Source: Idiomarina seosinensis (GTDB lineage: Bacteria > Pseudomonadota > Gammaproteobacteria > Enterobacterales > Alteromonadaceae). From it: DNA of 64,000 nucleotides. This document shows positions 7,179 through 16,127 of the stretch, piece by piece. Positions within the stretch are counted from its first letter, which is position 1. Every line of letters starts with the position of its first letter. The stretch is from contig NZ_PIQF01000001.1 of NCBI RefSeq assembly GCF_003987275.1, positions 682,001 to 746,000 on the forward strand, read 5' to 3'. The position numbers and the translations under genes are program-made. The notes beneath the pieces were generated by a model. It did not search any database. It worked only from the letters and a program-made list of their open reading frames with translations, and was not told where the DNA came from.

Positions 7179-9560
7179 CTAATTAATGTTTTGCTGTATT
7201 CGCTTACGTATTACGTCGTTTAAACTGTTAGTTAACTGCAAACCTTTTATTAACGCCGGTAAGTCTTCCTCAAGGTTTATATTAAGCTCAACCGGACGAC
7301 CATTTTCAACCGCCGGATTAGAGCCCTTAAGGCTAATGGCTAAGGTTAATTTACCTTGTTCATCATAGTCGATAACACTGGATAAATCCTGATAGTAAAA
7401 GTTACTCAGCACGCCTGCCAATGTTTTTAGACTCGGGTTACTGCCTGCCATGGATACCAAAGCTGATGAATCTACCTGTAAATGCCCGCCGGGCGCCAGT
7501 GCATCAAAATACCCACGGTTTAAGGTTAACTGTTTAGAGTCCCACGTAACCGGTAAGGTTCCGGAGATCTCGCCATCAATTGATATTTTATTACTGGGAT
7601 ATTGCCGCATCAGTTCACCGAGCGAAAGGCGCTCAAAAACCACTGGCACTGAGAAAGTGTTAGCCAGTGAGTACGCTTGATTTGGAATAGTGATGCTGCC
7701 ACTAAGAGCTCTTATTTGGTGTCGTTGTAAACGCAAGACAGACTCGATGGGCGAGGCGAAAGGCACTTGTAACGCAAAGTCAGCGTCTATAGGACCGACG
7801 ACGAAGCCTTGTTGCAAACTGCCGAGGTGCACCTTTGCCTGGTTAACATTGAGGACGTCAGAATTAGCGGCAAACTTAACATCGGCGTTACTGTTGGTGG
7901 CTGACAGGGTACCTGCAACCCAGTCGCTGTTACTCAGTGAGAGTTCGCCGTTCTCAAGCTGCCAGTTGCTGTCTTGCCAATTATAACTAACGTCGGTTTG
8001 ACCGCTAATGCTGGCACGGTTAATCACAACCTCCGGTGAAAGTTTTTTTAATAAACGAGAAAGTAGCGGCGTTTGTTGCCATTGGATCTCTGGTAGTGTG
8101 ACTCGTGAGGTGAGCCGATTTGCAGTAATTCGACTGTCGTGGGTTAGCCGTATGTGATCATCCAGCGACAATTCGCCGGTACTGGACAATTGATTATTTT
8201 GATAAATAAACTGGCTGTCAAAATAGGCTTTAAAAGCGCTCAAGTTCGGCAAAATCAACCTATCAGAAGTGATTTTAAGCTTAAAATCAGCGAAAGTGCT
8301 ATTAAATTCAGGTATCTGGGTTGCGGCACGACTTAAACTCACAAAGGCATCGAAATTGTTTTTAAAAGCATCGATATTCGCAGAAATTGGCGACAAACTG
8401 TGAGTGCTTAGCTGACCCTCGCTGAATTCGCCAGAGAGCTCTGATTTGATGCTATTTACGCGCATCTGCTGCGGCCCGACTGAAAACCGTATATTGTTCG
8501 CTGTTAATTCCAGGCGGGGGAATTCAACCCCTTTAAATTGGCCCTGATGGTGGCGTACGCTGGCGTAAGCGGAGAGCTCGATACTTTCCTGATTGGAACC
8601 GGCAGCACTTGCGGATAATTCGAGAGGCCACTGAGTTTTTGCCAACGCCTGCTGTAGGTTTAGTAATGGCAGAGCTAAACGGTCTTTGCTATTGATTTGC
8701 CAGTGTAATGACGTCGGTTTGATGTCCGATTGCGGCACTGACACTCCCTCAAAGTTGGTCATATCTCCGTTTACCGAAAGTTGATAGCTATTAATAACGC
8801 CGTTATTTAATCGAAGGTTCAGCGACGCGCTAGCGCTAGAGGCTAGATTTTTTATTTCTACCGCAGTTGGCTTAGCGGTGGTTATCAGCATTGTGCCGGA
8901 TAGCGATGTGATAACAGGTTCGAGACTGAAATCGACCAAGTCAGGCGATAACTGGCCCTGGTAATGGCCGTTAACGACGGTTCCATGTAATAAAATATTT
9001 TCTGTTAGATTTAACGGCGTCAGTTGATGCTCAATATCTGCGGTTAGCTGACCATTTTGGTAATCATAAACGCCGTTTAGATGACTCCCTGCGTGGCTTG
9101 CGGCTAGTTTTAGCTGGTTATTGATTCTGGTCAGTGTTAGCTCAATGGCCAGCGGTTGCTGGGTGGTTAGCTTAAGCTCCAGTCGCTCATGGCTGTTGTT
9201 CAGTAACAGCGTTGCAGCAATATCGTCAGGCAACAAATCGCCATTGATTTTTAGTGAGTTTATCTGGACCCGAGCAGGCAGGAAGGCGGGCACTTGAATG
9301 GAAAGCAGCTGGCTTAAGCTGCTGCGGGGCCTGCTTTTTTGTCCTTTGTCTGTGTCAGTTGCTTGCAGTGTTAGCGTGAGCTCATCGACAACAATGTTGT
9401 TCAGCGCTAATTGTTCAAATTCAATCTGCCAGTGTTTAACGCCGACTGCATGTAATTGCTGATTCAGATAGGAGTAGCCTGCTAATCCTAAAGCAAAGGC
9501 AACAAGAAGTATGGTGAGCAGTACACTGCTTATTAACGAGATAACGCGCCATAGTTTCAT
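7179..9560 (-). CDS. ydbH: YdbH, AsmA-like intermembrane bridge protein
   Basis: 793 residues (E. coli YdbH is ~880). A single N-terminal membrane anchor (~7-30) is followed by a long repetitive beta-rich region with many alternating polar/hydrophobic strands, as in AsmA-like/TamB/YhdP proteins that form a hydrophobic groove across the periplasm. The C-terminal ~120 residues (GSNPAVENGRPVELNINLEEDLPALIKGLQL, quoted in part) match the YdbH dicarboxylate-type end, including LNINLEED, which pairs with YnbE. E. coli YdbH acts redundantly with YhdP and TamB in phospholipid supply to the outer membrane. Context with ynbE and ydbL makes the call firm despite low sequence conservation. Confidence 0.85.
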   Translation of the reverse strand: MKLWRVISLISSVLLTILLVAFALGLAGYSYLNQQLHAVGVKHWQIEFEQLALNNIVVDELTLTLQATDTDKGQKSRPRSSLSQLLSIQVPAFLPARVQINSLKINGDLLPDDIAATLLLNNSHERLELKLTTQQPLAIELTLTRINNQLKLAASHAGSHLNGVYDYQNGQLTADIEHQLTPLNLTENILLHGTVVNGHYQGQLSPDLVDFSLEPVITSLSGTMLITTAKPTAVEIKNLASSASASLNLRLNNGVINSYQLSVNGDMTNFEGVSVPQSDIKPTSLHWQINSKDRLALPLLNLQQALAKTQWPLELSASAAGSNQESIELSAYASVRHHQGQFKGVEFPRLELTANNIRFSVGPQQMRVNSIKSELSGEFSEGQLSTHSLSPISANIDAFKNNFDAFVSLSRAATQIPEFNSTFADFKLKITSDRLILPNLSAFKAYFDSQFIYQNNQLSSTGELSLDDHIRLTHDSRITANRLTSRVTLPEIQWQQTPLLSRLLKKLSPEVVINRASISGQTDVSYNWQDSNWQLENGELSLSNSDWVAGTLSATNSNADVKFAANSDVLNVNQAKVHLGSLQQGFVVGPIDADFALQVPFASPIESVLRLQRHQIRALSGSITIPNQAYSLANTFSVPVVFERLSLGELMRQYPSNKISIDGEISGTLPVTWDSKQLTLNRGYFDALAPGGHLQVDSSALVSMAGSNPSLKTLAGVLSNFYYQDLSSVIDYDEQGKLTLAISLKGSNPAVENGRPVELNINLEEDLPALIKGLQLTNSLNDVIRKRIQQNIN

Positions 9561-9580
9561 TTAAAAAGCCATTTTTAACG

Positions 9581-10219
9581 CTAACGTTTTCTTAGCGTTA
9601 GGTTGATTCTTACGTTGCTGGTTAGTGTGTGGTGTCCTTCTGCCAAGGCTTTAACCCCATGAAAGTGTAGACGACTTTCGCCACCCCAAACTAATACATC
9701 GCCGTGTTTAAGTTCAATTTTCGCTGGTTTTGTGGTGCGGCGGCTACCTCCCCATAAAAAAGTAACGGGCAAACCGAATGAGAACGACACAATTGGTTGC
9801 GAAAAGTCTGATTCATCTTTGTCCTGATGCAGGCCCATAGCAGCGCCGGTGGAATACACATTAATTAAGCAAGCGTCAGGTTCAAATTGTGAAAAACCGC
9901 AGTCTTTTGCCGCTGCTATCGCTGCCTTTTTAATAACCTGCGGCATCTCCGGCCAGGGGCGCTCTGTAACCGGGTCAAGTTGTTGGTATCGATAGCCTTT
10001 ATTATCACTGACCCAACCGTACTCACCGCAATTACTGCTCAGCACCGACATTTTGCGGCCACCGGGTGTACTGAAGTGACGCAATGGTGCCTGTCTCACA
10101 CAGCTGCGAACCGCCTCGATGATGGACGGTGCTGACTGCTCGACAAAACCCGGCAAATAGTAGGCCGTTGCTCCGAATTGTTGCGGCTGGTTGTTGCCAG
10201 TGAATAAGTCATCTTGCAT
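9581..10219 (-). CDS. alkB: AlkB-type 2-oxoglutarate/Fe(II) dioxygenase (alkylated DNA repair)
   Basis: 212 residues. The Fe(II) ligands are visible as His131 and Asp133 (GLHQDKDE) and His187 (LHFHGVK). The 2-oxoglutarate-binding arginines are Arg204 and Arg210 in RINLTLR, the same spacing as E. coli AlkB. The LINVYSTGAAMG block before the HxD also fits. The family removes methyl groups from 1-methyladenine and 3-methylcytosine by oxidation. The gene starts 4 nt after the end of the upstream LysR gene and ends 20 nt before ydbH, so it is probably transcribed with both. It is not next to ada, unlike in E. coli. Confidence 0.9.
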   Translation of the reverse strand: MQDDLFTGNNQPQQFGATAYYLPGFVEQSAPSIIEAVRSCVRQAPLRHFSTPGGRKMSVLSSNCGEYGWVSDNKGYRYQQLDPVTERPWPEMPQVIKKAAIAAAKDCGFSQFEPDACLINVYSTGAAMGLHQDKDESDFSQPIVSFSFGLPVTFLWGGSRRTTKPAKIELKHGDVLVWGGESRLHFHGVKALAEGHHTLTSNVRINLTLRKR

Positions 10220-10223
10220 AAGG

Positions 10224-11111
10224 TTACTTTGTTACCAATTGTAGCCATTTCATAAAGGCGACCAAAGCCACCGACTGTTGCCGGCGTTTGCGATAATGCA
10301 GCTTCAGTTCCGGTTTGGTGGTCATCCGGTGAGTGGCAAAGGTGTGTAATTTTGGAAAACTTTCCGATTCACAATAGCGATTGTCAACTAAAGCAATACG
10401 TTGCTGGCTTTGCGCCAGATCGAGTGCCATTTGTGTATCGTTACAATGAATAAATGGCGTATGTTTTAATTGCTTTGACTGTTGCTTGATATAGTCCTGA
10501 TGGTTGCGGTTTTCGCGATCAACCAACCAGGAAGTTTGCCATAGTAACTCTTCGCTCGGGTCGCTGGCGCAGGGGACTAGCTCTACGGTCCCAAGACTCT
10601 GGCTACCAATGTGAATGTCTTTAATATCGCCTGCAGCAATCACCAGGTCTACACCCTCGTGCTGAATGCGAGTGCTGAGCTCGGCCGCTGCCTTGGAGCT
10701 AAGAAACTCCTCGCAATTCACAAAGTTAAGCTGTACGTGTGGGTAGAGCGATTGGAAATCAGTTAATTGATGATTCAGCCAGAATCTCAGCCGAGCGCTG
10801 GCGATAGCGATGGTCAAGGTGGTCGTGTTATTATCGTTAAGATGCTTAGCTCTGGCGAGCGTCTGATCAAGCTGTTTAAAGATCGACTCTAGCTGAGGAG
10901 CGAGCTCTAACCCGGCAGGCGTTAACGAATGCACGCGGTTGTCGCGATGGAACAAGCTCATGTCTAACTGTTGTTCTAGCGCCTGAATTTGTCGGGTGAC
11001 AGCCGCTTGCGTTACGCCCAGCTGTTGAGCGGCTTGTTTAAAACTCGGGCAGCGGGCGGCAACATCAAAAACACGCAGAGCATTTAAGGAAGGAGCGTTT
11101 TTCTTGGCCAT
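10224..11111 (-). CDS. LysR-family transcriptional regulator (GcvA-like)
   Basis: About 295 residues. The N-terminal winged helix-turn-helix spans ~8-65 (LNALRVFDVAARCPSFKQAAQQLGVTQAAVTRQIQ, quoted in part), close to the GcvA/AmpR subgroup by its PSLNALRVFD opening. The rest is the substrate-binding-like effector domain. The start is uncertain: the ATG at 11111 has a weak TGAG 7 nt upstream, and a GTG at 11123 would add four residues. It is divergent from the RhtB exporter gene (76 nt apart), the usual arrangement for a LysR regulator and its target, so control of that exporter is a reasonable inference. It also reads directly into alkB. Confidence 0.85.
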   Translation of the reverse strand: MAKKNAPSLNALRVFDVAARCPSFKQAAQQLGVTQAAVTRQIQALEQQLDMSLFHRDNRVHSLTPAGLELAPQLESIFKQLDQTLARAKHLNDNNTTTLTIAIASARLRFWLNHQLTDFQSLYPHVQLNFVNCEEFLSSKAAAELSTRIQHEGVDLVIAAGDIKDIHIGSQSLGTVELVPCASDPSEELLWQTSWLVDRENRNHQDYIKQQSKQLKHTPFIHCNDTQMALDLAQSQQRIALVDNRYCESESFPKLHTFATHRMTTKPELKLHYRKRRQQSVALVAFMKWLQLVTK

Positions 11112-11187
11112 ATGGGAACTCACTCTTCTAATTTTATGCTAATTGCAATTAACTAAAAGTAAACTAAGTAGCAGGGAGTAGCAAGCT

Positions 11188-11826
11188 TTGTCTTATTGGG
11201 GTGAGTTTTTGACGATTGCGCTAGTGCATTTACTGGCGGTCGCCAGTCCGGGACCTGATTTTGCTGTGGTATCACGTTATGCACTCAGTTTTGGTCGCAA
11301 AGCGGGCTACTGGGTCAGCCTGGGTATAGCGGTTGGCATTATTATTCATGTGACTTATTCACTGGTGGGTGTGGCCGTGATTATCCATCAACATGAGTGG
11401 GTGTATCTGTCATTGCTGATGTTGGGCGCATTATATCTGGGGTATATTGGGCTTACCGCAATTGGTGCTAAGCCGCGAGGAAAAGTCGGTGAGGACACGC
11501 CTGAGGTCACTCTACCTAGACGACGCAAGGCATTTACTGTTGGCTTTTTGACCAATGGACTAAATGTAAAAGCAACGCTGTTTTTCTTAACGCTATTCAC
11601 TACCGTTATCAGCCCAACCACGCCGTTTATTGCAAAACTGGGGTATGGTATTTATTTGACCATCGCGACCGGTTTATGGTTTGTTTTTCTAACTTGGCTA
11701 CTGACACAACCGCGGGTGTTCAAAAAGTTGTGGCCCTACAGCCATTGGGTAGACCGCTTAATGGGCGCGATACTGATTCTGTTGTCACTGAGTTTGTTAT
11801 GGGAGTGGCTGCAGTTGGTGCTATAA
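11188..11826 (+). CDS. LysE/RhtB family amino-acid exporter
   Basis: 212 residues with about six hydrophobic segments. The N-terminal AVASPGPDFAVV block is the LysE/RhtB hallmark. The family exports amino acids such as homoserine, threonine or lysine; the substrate here is not determinable. The start is TTG at 11188, with GGGAG 9 nt upstream. It is divergently transcribed from a LysR regulator and lies 55 nt before the PTPS-like gene. Confidence 0.88.
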   Translation: MSYWGEFLTIALVHLLAVASPGPDFAVVSRYALSFGRKAGYWVSLGIAVGIIIHVTYSLVGVAVIIHQHEWVYLSLLMLGALYLGYIGLTAIGAKPRGKVGEDTPEVTLPRRRKAFTVGFLTNGLNVKATLFFLTLFTTVISPTTPFIAKLGYGIYLTIATGLWFVFLTWLLTQPRVFKKLWPYSHWVDRLMGAILILLSLSLLWEWLQLVL

Positions 11827-11881
11827 TACGCGCCAAGTAACGCTGATATGCTAAACAGAACTGGGTGTAGGTAAAAAATTA

Positions 11882-12766
11882 ATGCAGTTATTTGTAAATG
11901 ACCTGACCGTAATTGATTGTTCCTATTTGTGTCCGCAACGCGGCATTGTGGGGGAAAGCTGGATTGTCGATATCGTGCTTGATGGCGCGCTTAATGAACA
12001 GTCGATGGTGCTCGATTTCGGTCGTGTAAAAAAACAGATTAAACGAATTATTGACGATTCAGTCGATCATAAACTGGTAGTGCCTACCGAGCACGAATAC
12101 ACCAATGTTACTTACCACAGTGATGACAGTTCTCAGTGGGTTGATTTTATGCGGCCCAACGGCAAGTCCATTCACTTGTTTTGTCCCGCTGATGCATTCG
12201 CGTATATCGACGCGCAAGAGGTTAACGCATTAACAGTGACTGACTATCTGCGGGCCGTTATCAAGCGTGAATTGCCAGGGAATGTTGAGGGTTTAAAGTT
12301 GTTTTTGCGACCGGAAGCGATTGACGGCTTTTATTACCATTATACCCATGGGCTGAAAAAGCACGATGGCAACTGTCAACGAATCGCCCATGGACACCGT
12401 TCAAAACTGCAAATTTTCTTAGATAACATCCGCCAACCGGTATTAGAAAAGCAATGGTCGGATAAATGGGCGGATATTTATTTGGGTTCCAGTGAAGACC
12501 AAAGTGAACTGACTAATTTGCTTCGTTCTGCTCAGGCAAAGCAAGCTGCGACTGCGGCAACGCACGTTGGCTATAGCTATACAGCGGATCAGGGGTTGTT
12601 TGAATTATCAGTGCCGAAAGCTGAAAATTATCTGATCGAGACAGATTCAACCGTCGAGTGTATCGCGCAGTATCTGGCCGATACCATAAAACAGCAGGTA
12701 CCGGATCAGTCGGTACAAGTGCGGGCCTACGAAGGGGTTGGAAAAGGAGCTATTGCTTATGCTTAA
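11882..12766 (+). CDS. Tandem-domain 6-pyruvoyl-tetrahydropterin synthase / QueD-like protein
   Basis: 294 residues, about twice a normal QueD (~120). The C-terminal half carries the metal-site region: a YHYTHGL segment, then GNCQRIAHGHRSKLQIF, matching the Cys...HGH pattern of PTPS/6-carboxytetrahydropterin synthase, and an acidic end (VRAYEGVGKGAIAY). The N-terminal half looks like a second T-fold unit: MVLDFGRVKKQIKRIIDDSVDHKLV resembles QueD MVMDF...LDH, but it lacks the HGH pair. So it is probably a duplicated T-fold with one working site. QueD family members act in queuosine precursor synthesis; whether this one does is uncertain. It overlaps the next gene by 8 nt. Confidence 0.7.
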   Translation: MQLFVNDLTVIDCSYLCPQRGIVGESWIVDIVLDGALNEQSMVLDFGRVKKQIKRIIDDSVDHKLVVPTEHEYTNVTYHSDDSSQWVDFMRPNGKSIHLFCPADAFAYIDAQEVNALTVTDYLRAVIKRELPGNVEGLKLFLRPEAIDGFYYHYTHGLKKHDGNCQRIAHGHRSKLQIFLDNIRQPVLEKQWSDKWADIYLGSSEDQSELTNLLRSAQAKQAATAATHVGYSYTADQGLFELSVPKAENYLIETDSTVECIAQYLADTIKQQVPDQSVQVRAYEGVGKGAIAYA

Positions 12767-13577
12767 GCGGAGTTTATTGGGATTAATCGTATTGTCTTTC
12801 AGCTTTTCGGGTTTTGCGCAGGAAGTTCCTTTGTCGCTGACCGGTGAGCGTACTCAAGGCGCTTTGCTACTGGGTAAGACCAGCCCCGATGCCAGTGTCT
12901 CTTTAAATGGCGAACGGGTCGAAGTAACAGCCGAAGGCTATTTTGTTATTGGTTTTGCGCGCAAAGCTGAACTGGAACAACAACTGACGTTAAGCTTGAA
13001 CGGCAACGAGCGGCAGCAGGTGATTGAGCTAGCTGAGCGAGAGTATCAGGTGGAGCGCGTTGATGGGGTGCCACAACGCACGGTTACGCCGAATCCAGAG
13101 CAGGTTAAACGAACCAAAAAAGAAGCCGCCAAGGTTTGGAAAGCTCGGCAGACCAATTCCGCCAGAACCGATTTTTTAACACCGTTGGTAAAACCTGCAG
13201 AGGGCAGAATTAGCGGCTATTACGGCTCACAGAGGATTGTTAATGGAGTGCCTAAAAACCCCCATTATGGCGAGGATATTGCGGTTCCAACGGGAACTCC
13301 CGTAAAAGCACCCTGGTCGGGTGTTGTGACCCTGGCAGAGCCCGATCTGTTTTACTCGGGCGGTACCATCATTATTGACCACGGTTATCGGGTAAACACT
13401 ACCTACCTGCACCTACACTCGGTAGATGTTGAAGTTGGGCAGAAGATAGAGCAGGGTGAAAAGATTGGCGAGGTTGGGGCGACCGGCCGGGCGACCGGAC
13501 CACACCTGGACTGGCGGGTCAACTGGGGCAACGAACGCCTTGATCCGGCGTTGCTGCCCAGCTTATACGCTAATTAA
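12759..13577 (+). CDS. M23 family metallopeptidase, periplasmic
   Basis: 272 residues from the ATG at 12759, chosen because AAGGAG lies 9 nt before it and the N-terminus is then a clean signal peptide (~1-21, ending SGFAQE). The C-terminal LytM/M23 domain (~145-270) shows HYGED (His and Asp zinc ligands), the YLHLHS strand and GPHLDWRVNW. In lysostaphin-type enzymes the last motif is HxH; here the second His, a zinc ligand, is Asp. Members cut peptidoglycan cross-links or act as activators of amidases. It overlaps the upstream gene by 8 nt (translational coupling) and is convergent with the M61 gene, whose stop abuts its own. Confidence 0.85.
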   Translation: MLKRSLLGLIVLSFSFSGFAQEVPLSLTGERTQGALLLGKTSPDASVSLNGERVEVTAEGYFVIGFARKAELEQQLTLSLNGNERQQVIELAEREYQVERVDGVPQRTVTPNPEQVKRTKKEAAKVWKARQTNSARTDFLTPLVKPAEGRISGYYGSQRIVNGVPKNPHYGEDIAVPTGTPVKAPWSGVVTLAEPDLFYSGGTIIIDHGYRVNTTYLHLHSVDVEVGQKIEQGEKIGEVGATGRATGPHLDWRVNWGNERLDPALLPSLYAN

Positions 13578-15350
13578 TTAATGACTAAGCCAGCCATTTA
13601 AATGTTCAGGTCGCTGCACTGACAGGCTGTAACTGGATTTCTTCGGCGTCACAAAAATTAGTTTAAAGGTCAGCAACTCATCACGCCGGAAAGCATGTAC
13701 AGTCACTTCGTCGCCCGGGTTAAACCGCGACAACAGGTTGCTAATTGTTGCATCGCTGGCTTGCAGGTGATCGATAGCAACAATTTTGTCTCCCGCCGAG
13801 ATACCTGCCTGATAAGCGCTTTCGTCGTGGTATACGGAGATAACTTCAAGACCCGAATTTGTCGCTTTATAACGGGCTCCCAGCGTTACCGATGCCGAAT
13901 TGCTAACGGCTTTGCCATTACTACTGTTATCGTCTGTTGGTATTTTCGGCCGGACAGCAACGCCGAAGTTTTCTAACAGCTCAGTTACTGGCAGTGATTC
14001 CTTGGCGTATAGCGCTTGCTCTAGCAACTCACTGACATCAACGCCCGAATACCTTTTAAGAAACTCAAAAACTGTATCGTCGGCAGTTCCTAGTGATGTT
14101 TTACCAAACTCGTGCCAAAGATCGCGCATTACATGCGCCAGAGTAACCTTGTGGTCGCTTTGTAAACGCAGTGTCAGGTCAAGGCATAATGCAATCAAAG
14201 CGCCTTTTGCGTAATAGCTGACGATGCTATTGGGAGCATTTTCGTTTTGTTGGTAAAACTTGGTCCAGGCTAAATAGCTTGATTCGGTAACCGTTTGCTG
14301 AAACTGGCCGACGCCGCGTTCGACCCGCGAAATAGTATCGCCAAGGGCCTGCAGATAACGTTGTGAATCAACAATGCCAGCAGCATGCAGAATGTAGTCA
14401 TCGAAGTAAGAGGTCATTCCTTCGTAAAACCATAGCTGCTCGGTATAGCTTTCAGCATCCAGCTGGTAGGGTAAAAACACTTTAGGTTTCAGTGTTTTTA
14501 TGTTCCAGCTATGAAAGTACTCGTGGCTGCAAAGACTTAAAAACAGCTGGTAATCGTCGTTCATTTGCGTTTGGTTGGCACTAATCAGGCTTTTACGGCT
14601 GCACAATAGCGCGGTTGAATTGCGGTGTTCAAGCCCGCCAAAGCCATCGCCAACGACCATGGTCAGGAAAGTATAGGAAGTAAAAGGAGCTTCCTCGAAC
14701 AGGTTAATCTGGTGTTCACATATTTTTGCCAAATCGGATGTAATACGGGAGCTATCAGCATAATGACGACCGCTCAGTACTAGCGAGTGCTTGATACCAT
14801 GAGCGATAAACTCTTCGATAGTTAAATCGCCCATTAAAAATGGATAATCGATCAGAGCATCGTAACTCTCGGCGCTGAATGTACCAAAACTATGGGCGTT
14901 ACCGGATTCTCTGGGCATGCCTGTGGCCAGCAGCCAATCCGGCGCGTCGGCGGGTGGGTGGACGCTAAGTTTAACCGGCTCTTGTTCTTGTCCGGTCACC
15001 GCCAGGCACAGGCTGGTGTTGTTAAAAAAGCCTTGTTGTTGGTCCAGATAAGCAGAGCGCACGGAGAGATCGAAGGCATAAACCTGATAACTGACAGTAA
15101 TAGCTTGTTCGCTATTACCTGTTTCCACTTGCCATTGATTTTTACTCAACTGATCGACAGTCAGGTGATGCCCGTCGCGTTCGGCGTACAAACCAATGAT
15201 ATGTTTGCTAAAATCGCGGACTAAGTAGCTTCCCGGTATCCAGTTTGGCAACCATAACAGCTGGTGACCGGCCTGTGGTTTCATTATTGTCAGGGAAACT
15301 TCGAACAAGTGGCCCCTAAGATCGATCGGGCTAACGTCGTAATGAATCAA
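13578..15350 (-). CDS. M61 family aminopeptidase with PDZ domain
   Basis: About 590 residues. The zinc motif HEYFHSWN (HExxH) lies near the middle, followed by a downstream Glu in EGMTSYFDDYIL as the third ligand. The C-terminal ~110 residues form a PDZ domain (GLEVISVYHDESAYQAGISAGDKIVAID, quoted in part). M61 enzymes are glycyl/alanyl aminopeptidases. No signal peptide is seen, so it should be cytosolic. I prefer the TTG at 15350: AAGGAG sits 6 nt before it, and M61 proteins begin with an IHYDVSP-like strand; an ATG 24 nt upstream would place that SD inside the gene. Confidence 0.88.
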   Translation of the reverse strand: MIHYDVSPIDLRGHLFEVSLTIMKPQAGHQLLWLPNWIPGSYLVRDFSKHIIGLYAERDGHHLTVDQLSKNQWQVETGNSEQAITVSYQVYAFDLSVRSAYLDQQQGFFNNTSLCLAVTGQEQEPVKLSVHPPADAPDWLLATGMPRESGNAHSFGTFSAESYDALIDYPFLMGDLTIEEFIAHGIKHSLVLSGRHYADSSRITSDLAKICEHQINLFEEAPFTSYTFLTMVVGDGFGGLEHRNSTALLCSRKSLISANQTQMNDDYQLFLSLCSHEYFHSWNIKTLKPKVFLPYQLDAESYTEQLWFYEGMTSYFDDYILHAAGIVDSQRYLQALGDTISRVERGVGQFQQTVTESSYLAWTKFYQQNENAPNSIVSYYAKGALIALCLDLTLRLQSDHKVTLAHVMRDLWHEFGKTSLGTADDTVFEFLKRYSGVDVSELLEQALYAKESLPVTELLENFGVAVRPKIPTDDNSSNGKAVSNSASVTLGARYKATNSGLEVISVYHDESAYQAGISAGDKIVAIDHLQASDATISNLLSRFNPGDEVTVHAFRRDELLTFKLIFVTPKKSSYSLSVQRPEHLNGWLSH

Positions 15351-15428
15351 TATCGACTCCTTTTCTTGACACATGCGGCTAACTGGTGATCATAGTAACA
15401 TACGGACGGATCCCAAAAAGAGGACTAT

Positions 15429-16127
15429 ATGACCGGTAAAATTTTACAAATGACGGTCGGACAACGCGTAGAAATTCAGGTTGCCGGTCTCAATGTACCA
15501 GCTAGATTTCAAACCGATTTCATCGGTGTTGTAAAAGGGCGCTGGTTTATATTAAATATGCCGGAGTCTAAACGCTACGGAGAGCTGAGAGAGCACCTAC
15601 ACGAGGGTGTGCCAGTGATAGTAAGGTTTGTGTTGGAAAACGGTAATGGGGAGATTTGCGCTTTTCGTTCCGATATTAACTTTGTTGTTGCCCATCCCAC
15701 CAAGATGCTATTTCTTGACTGGCCAAGCAGCGTTGAGAGCCGGGTTATTCGCCAAGGACGCCGCTTTGATGCCTATTTACCGACTCAAATTTCGAGGCTT
15801 ACCGAAGATAATGGCAGTGATTTAACCGTCGACGGGGTGATTTTGGATGTATCGGAGACCGGGTGTCGGGTAAAACATACCTACCAGACAAACGATGAAG
15901 GTGAGCCTCAAAACCCTGATTGGGATAGCGGCCAAAGAGCCCAGCTAACGGTTCAGCAAAATGGCAATGGAGAGCTGAAAATTAACTGTATTGTCCGTCA
16001 AATCAAACGTAAAGACGAGCATTGTGAGCTGGGTATGCAGTTTAACTCGAATCAGAAAGAGTCGATCAATGCGTTGTTCTCAGGGAGCCTGGTAGACATT
16101 AATGCGTTATCCCGGTCCGGTGAATGA
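15429..16127 (+). CDS. PilZ-domain c-di-GMP receptor (YcgR-like flagellar brake family)
   Basis: 232 residues. The N-terminal ~100 residues resemble the YcgR-type N-domain (GQRVEIQV...FIGVVKGRWFIL). The C-terminal PilZ domain holds RQGRRFDAYLP (the RxxxR c-di-GMP motif) and DVSETGCRV (the D/NxSxxG motif), so binding of c-di-GMP is likely intact. SD-like AGAGGA precedes the ATG. The stop overlaps the start of the histidine kinase gene (ATGA), so the PilZ protein and the two-component system are translated together. The output, whether motility or polysaccharide, is inference. Confidence 0.88.
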   Translation: MTGKILQMTVGQRVEIQVAGLNVPARFQTDFIGVVKGRWFILNMPESKRYGELREHLHEGVPVIVRFVLENGNGEICAFRSDINFVVAHPTKMLFLDWPSSVESRVIRQGRRFDAYLPTQISRLTEDNGSDLTVDGVILDVSETGCRVKHTYQTNDEGEPQNPDWDSGQRAQLTVQQNGNGELKINCIVRQIKRKDEHCELGMQFNSNQKESINALFSGSLVDINALSRSGE

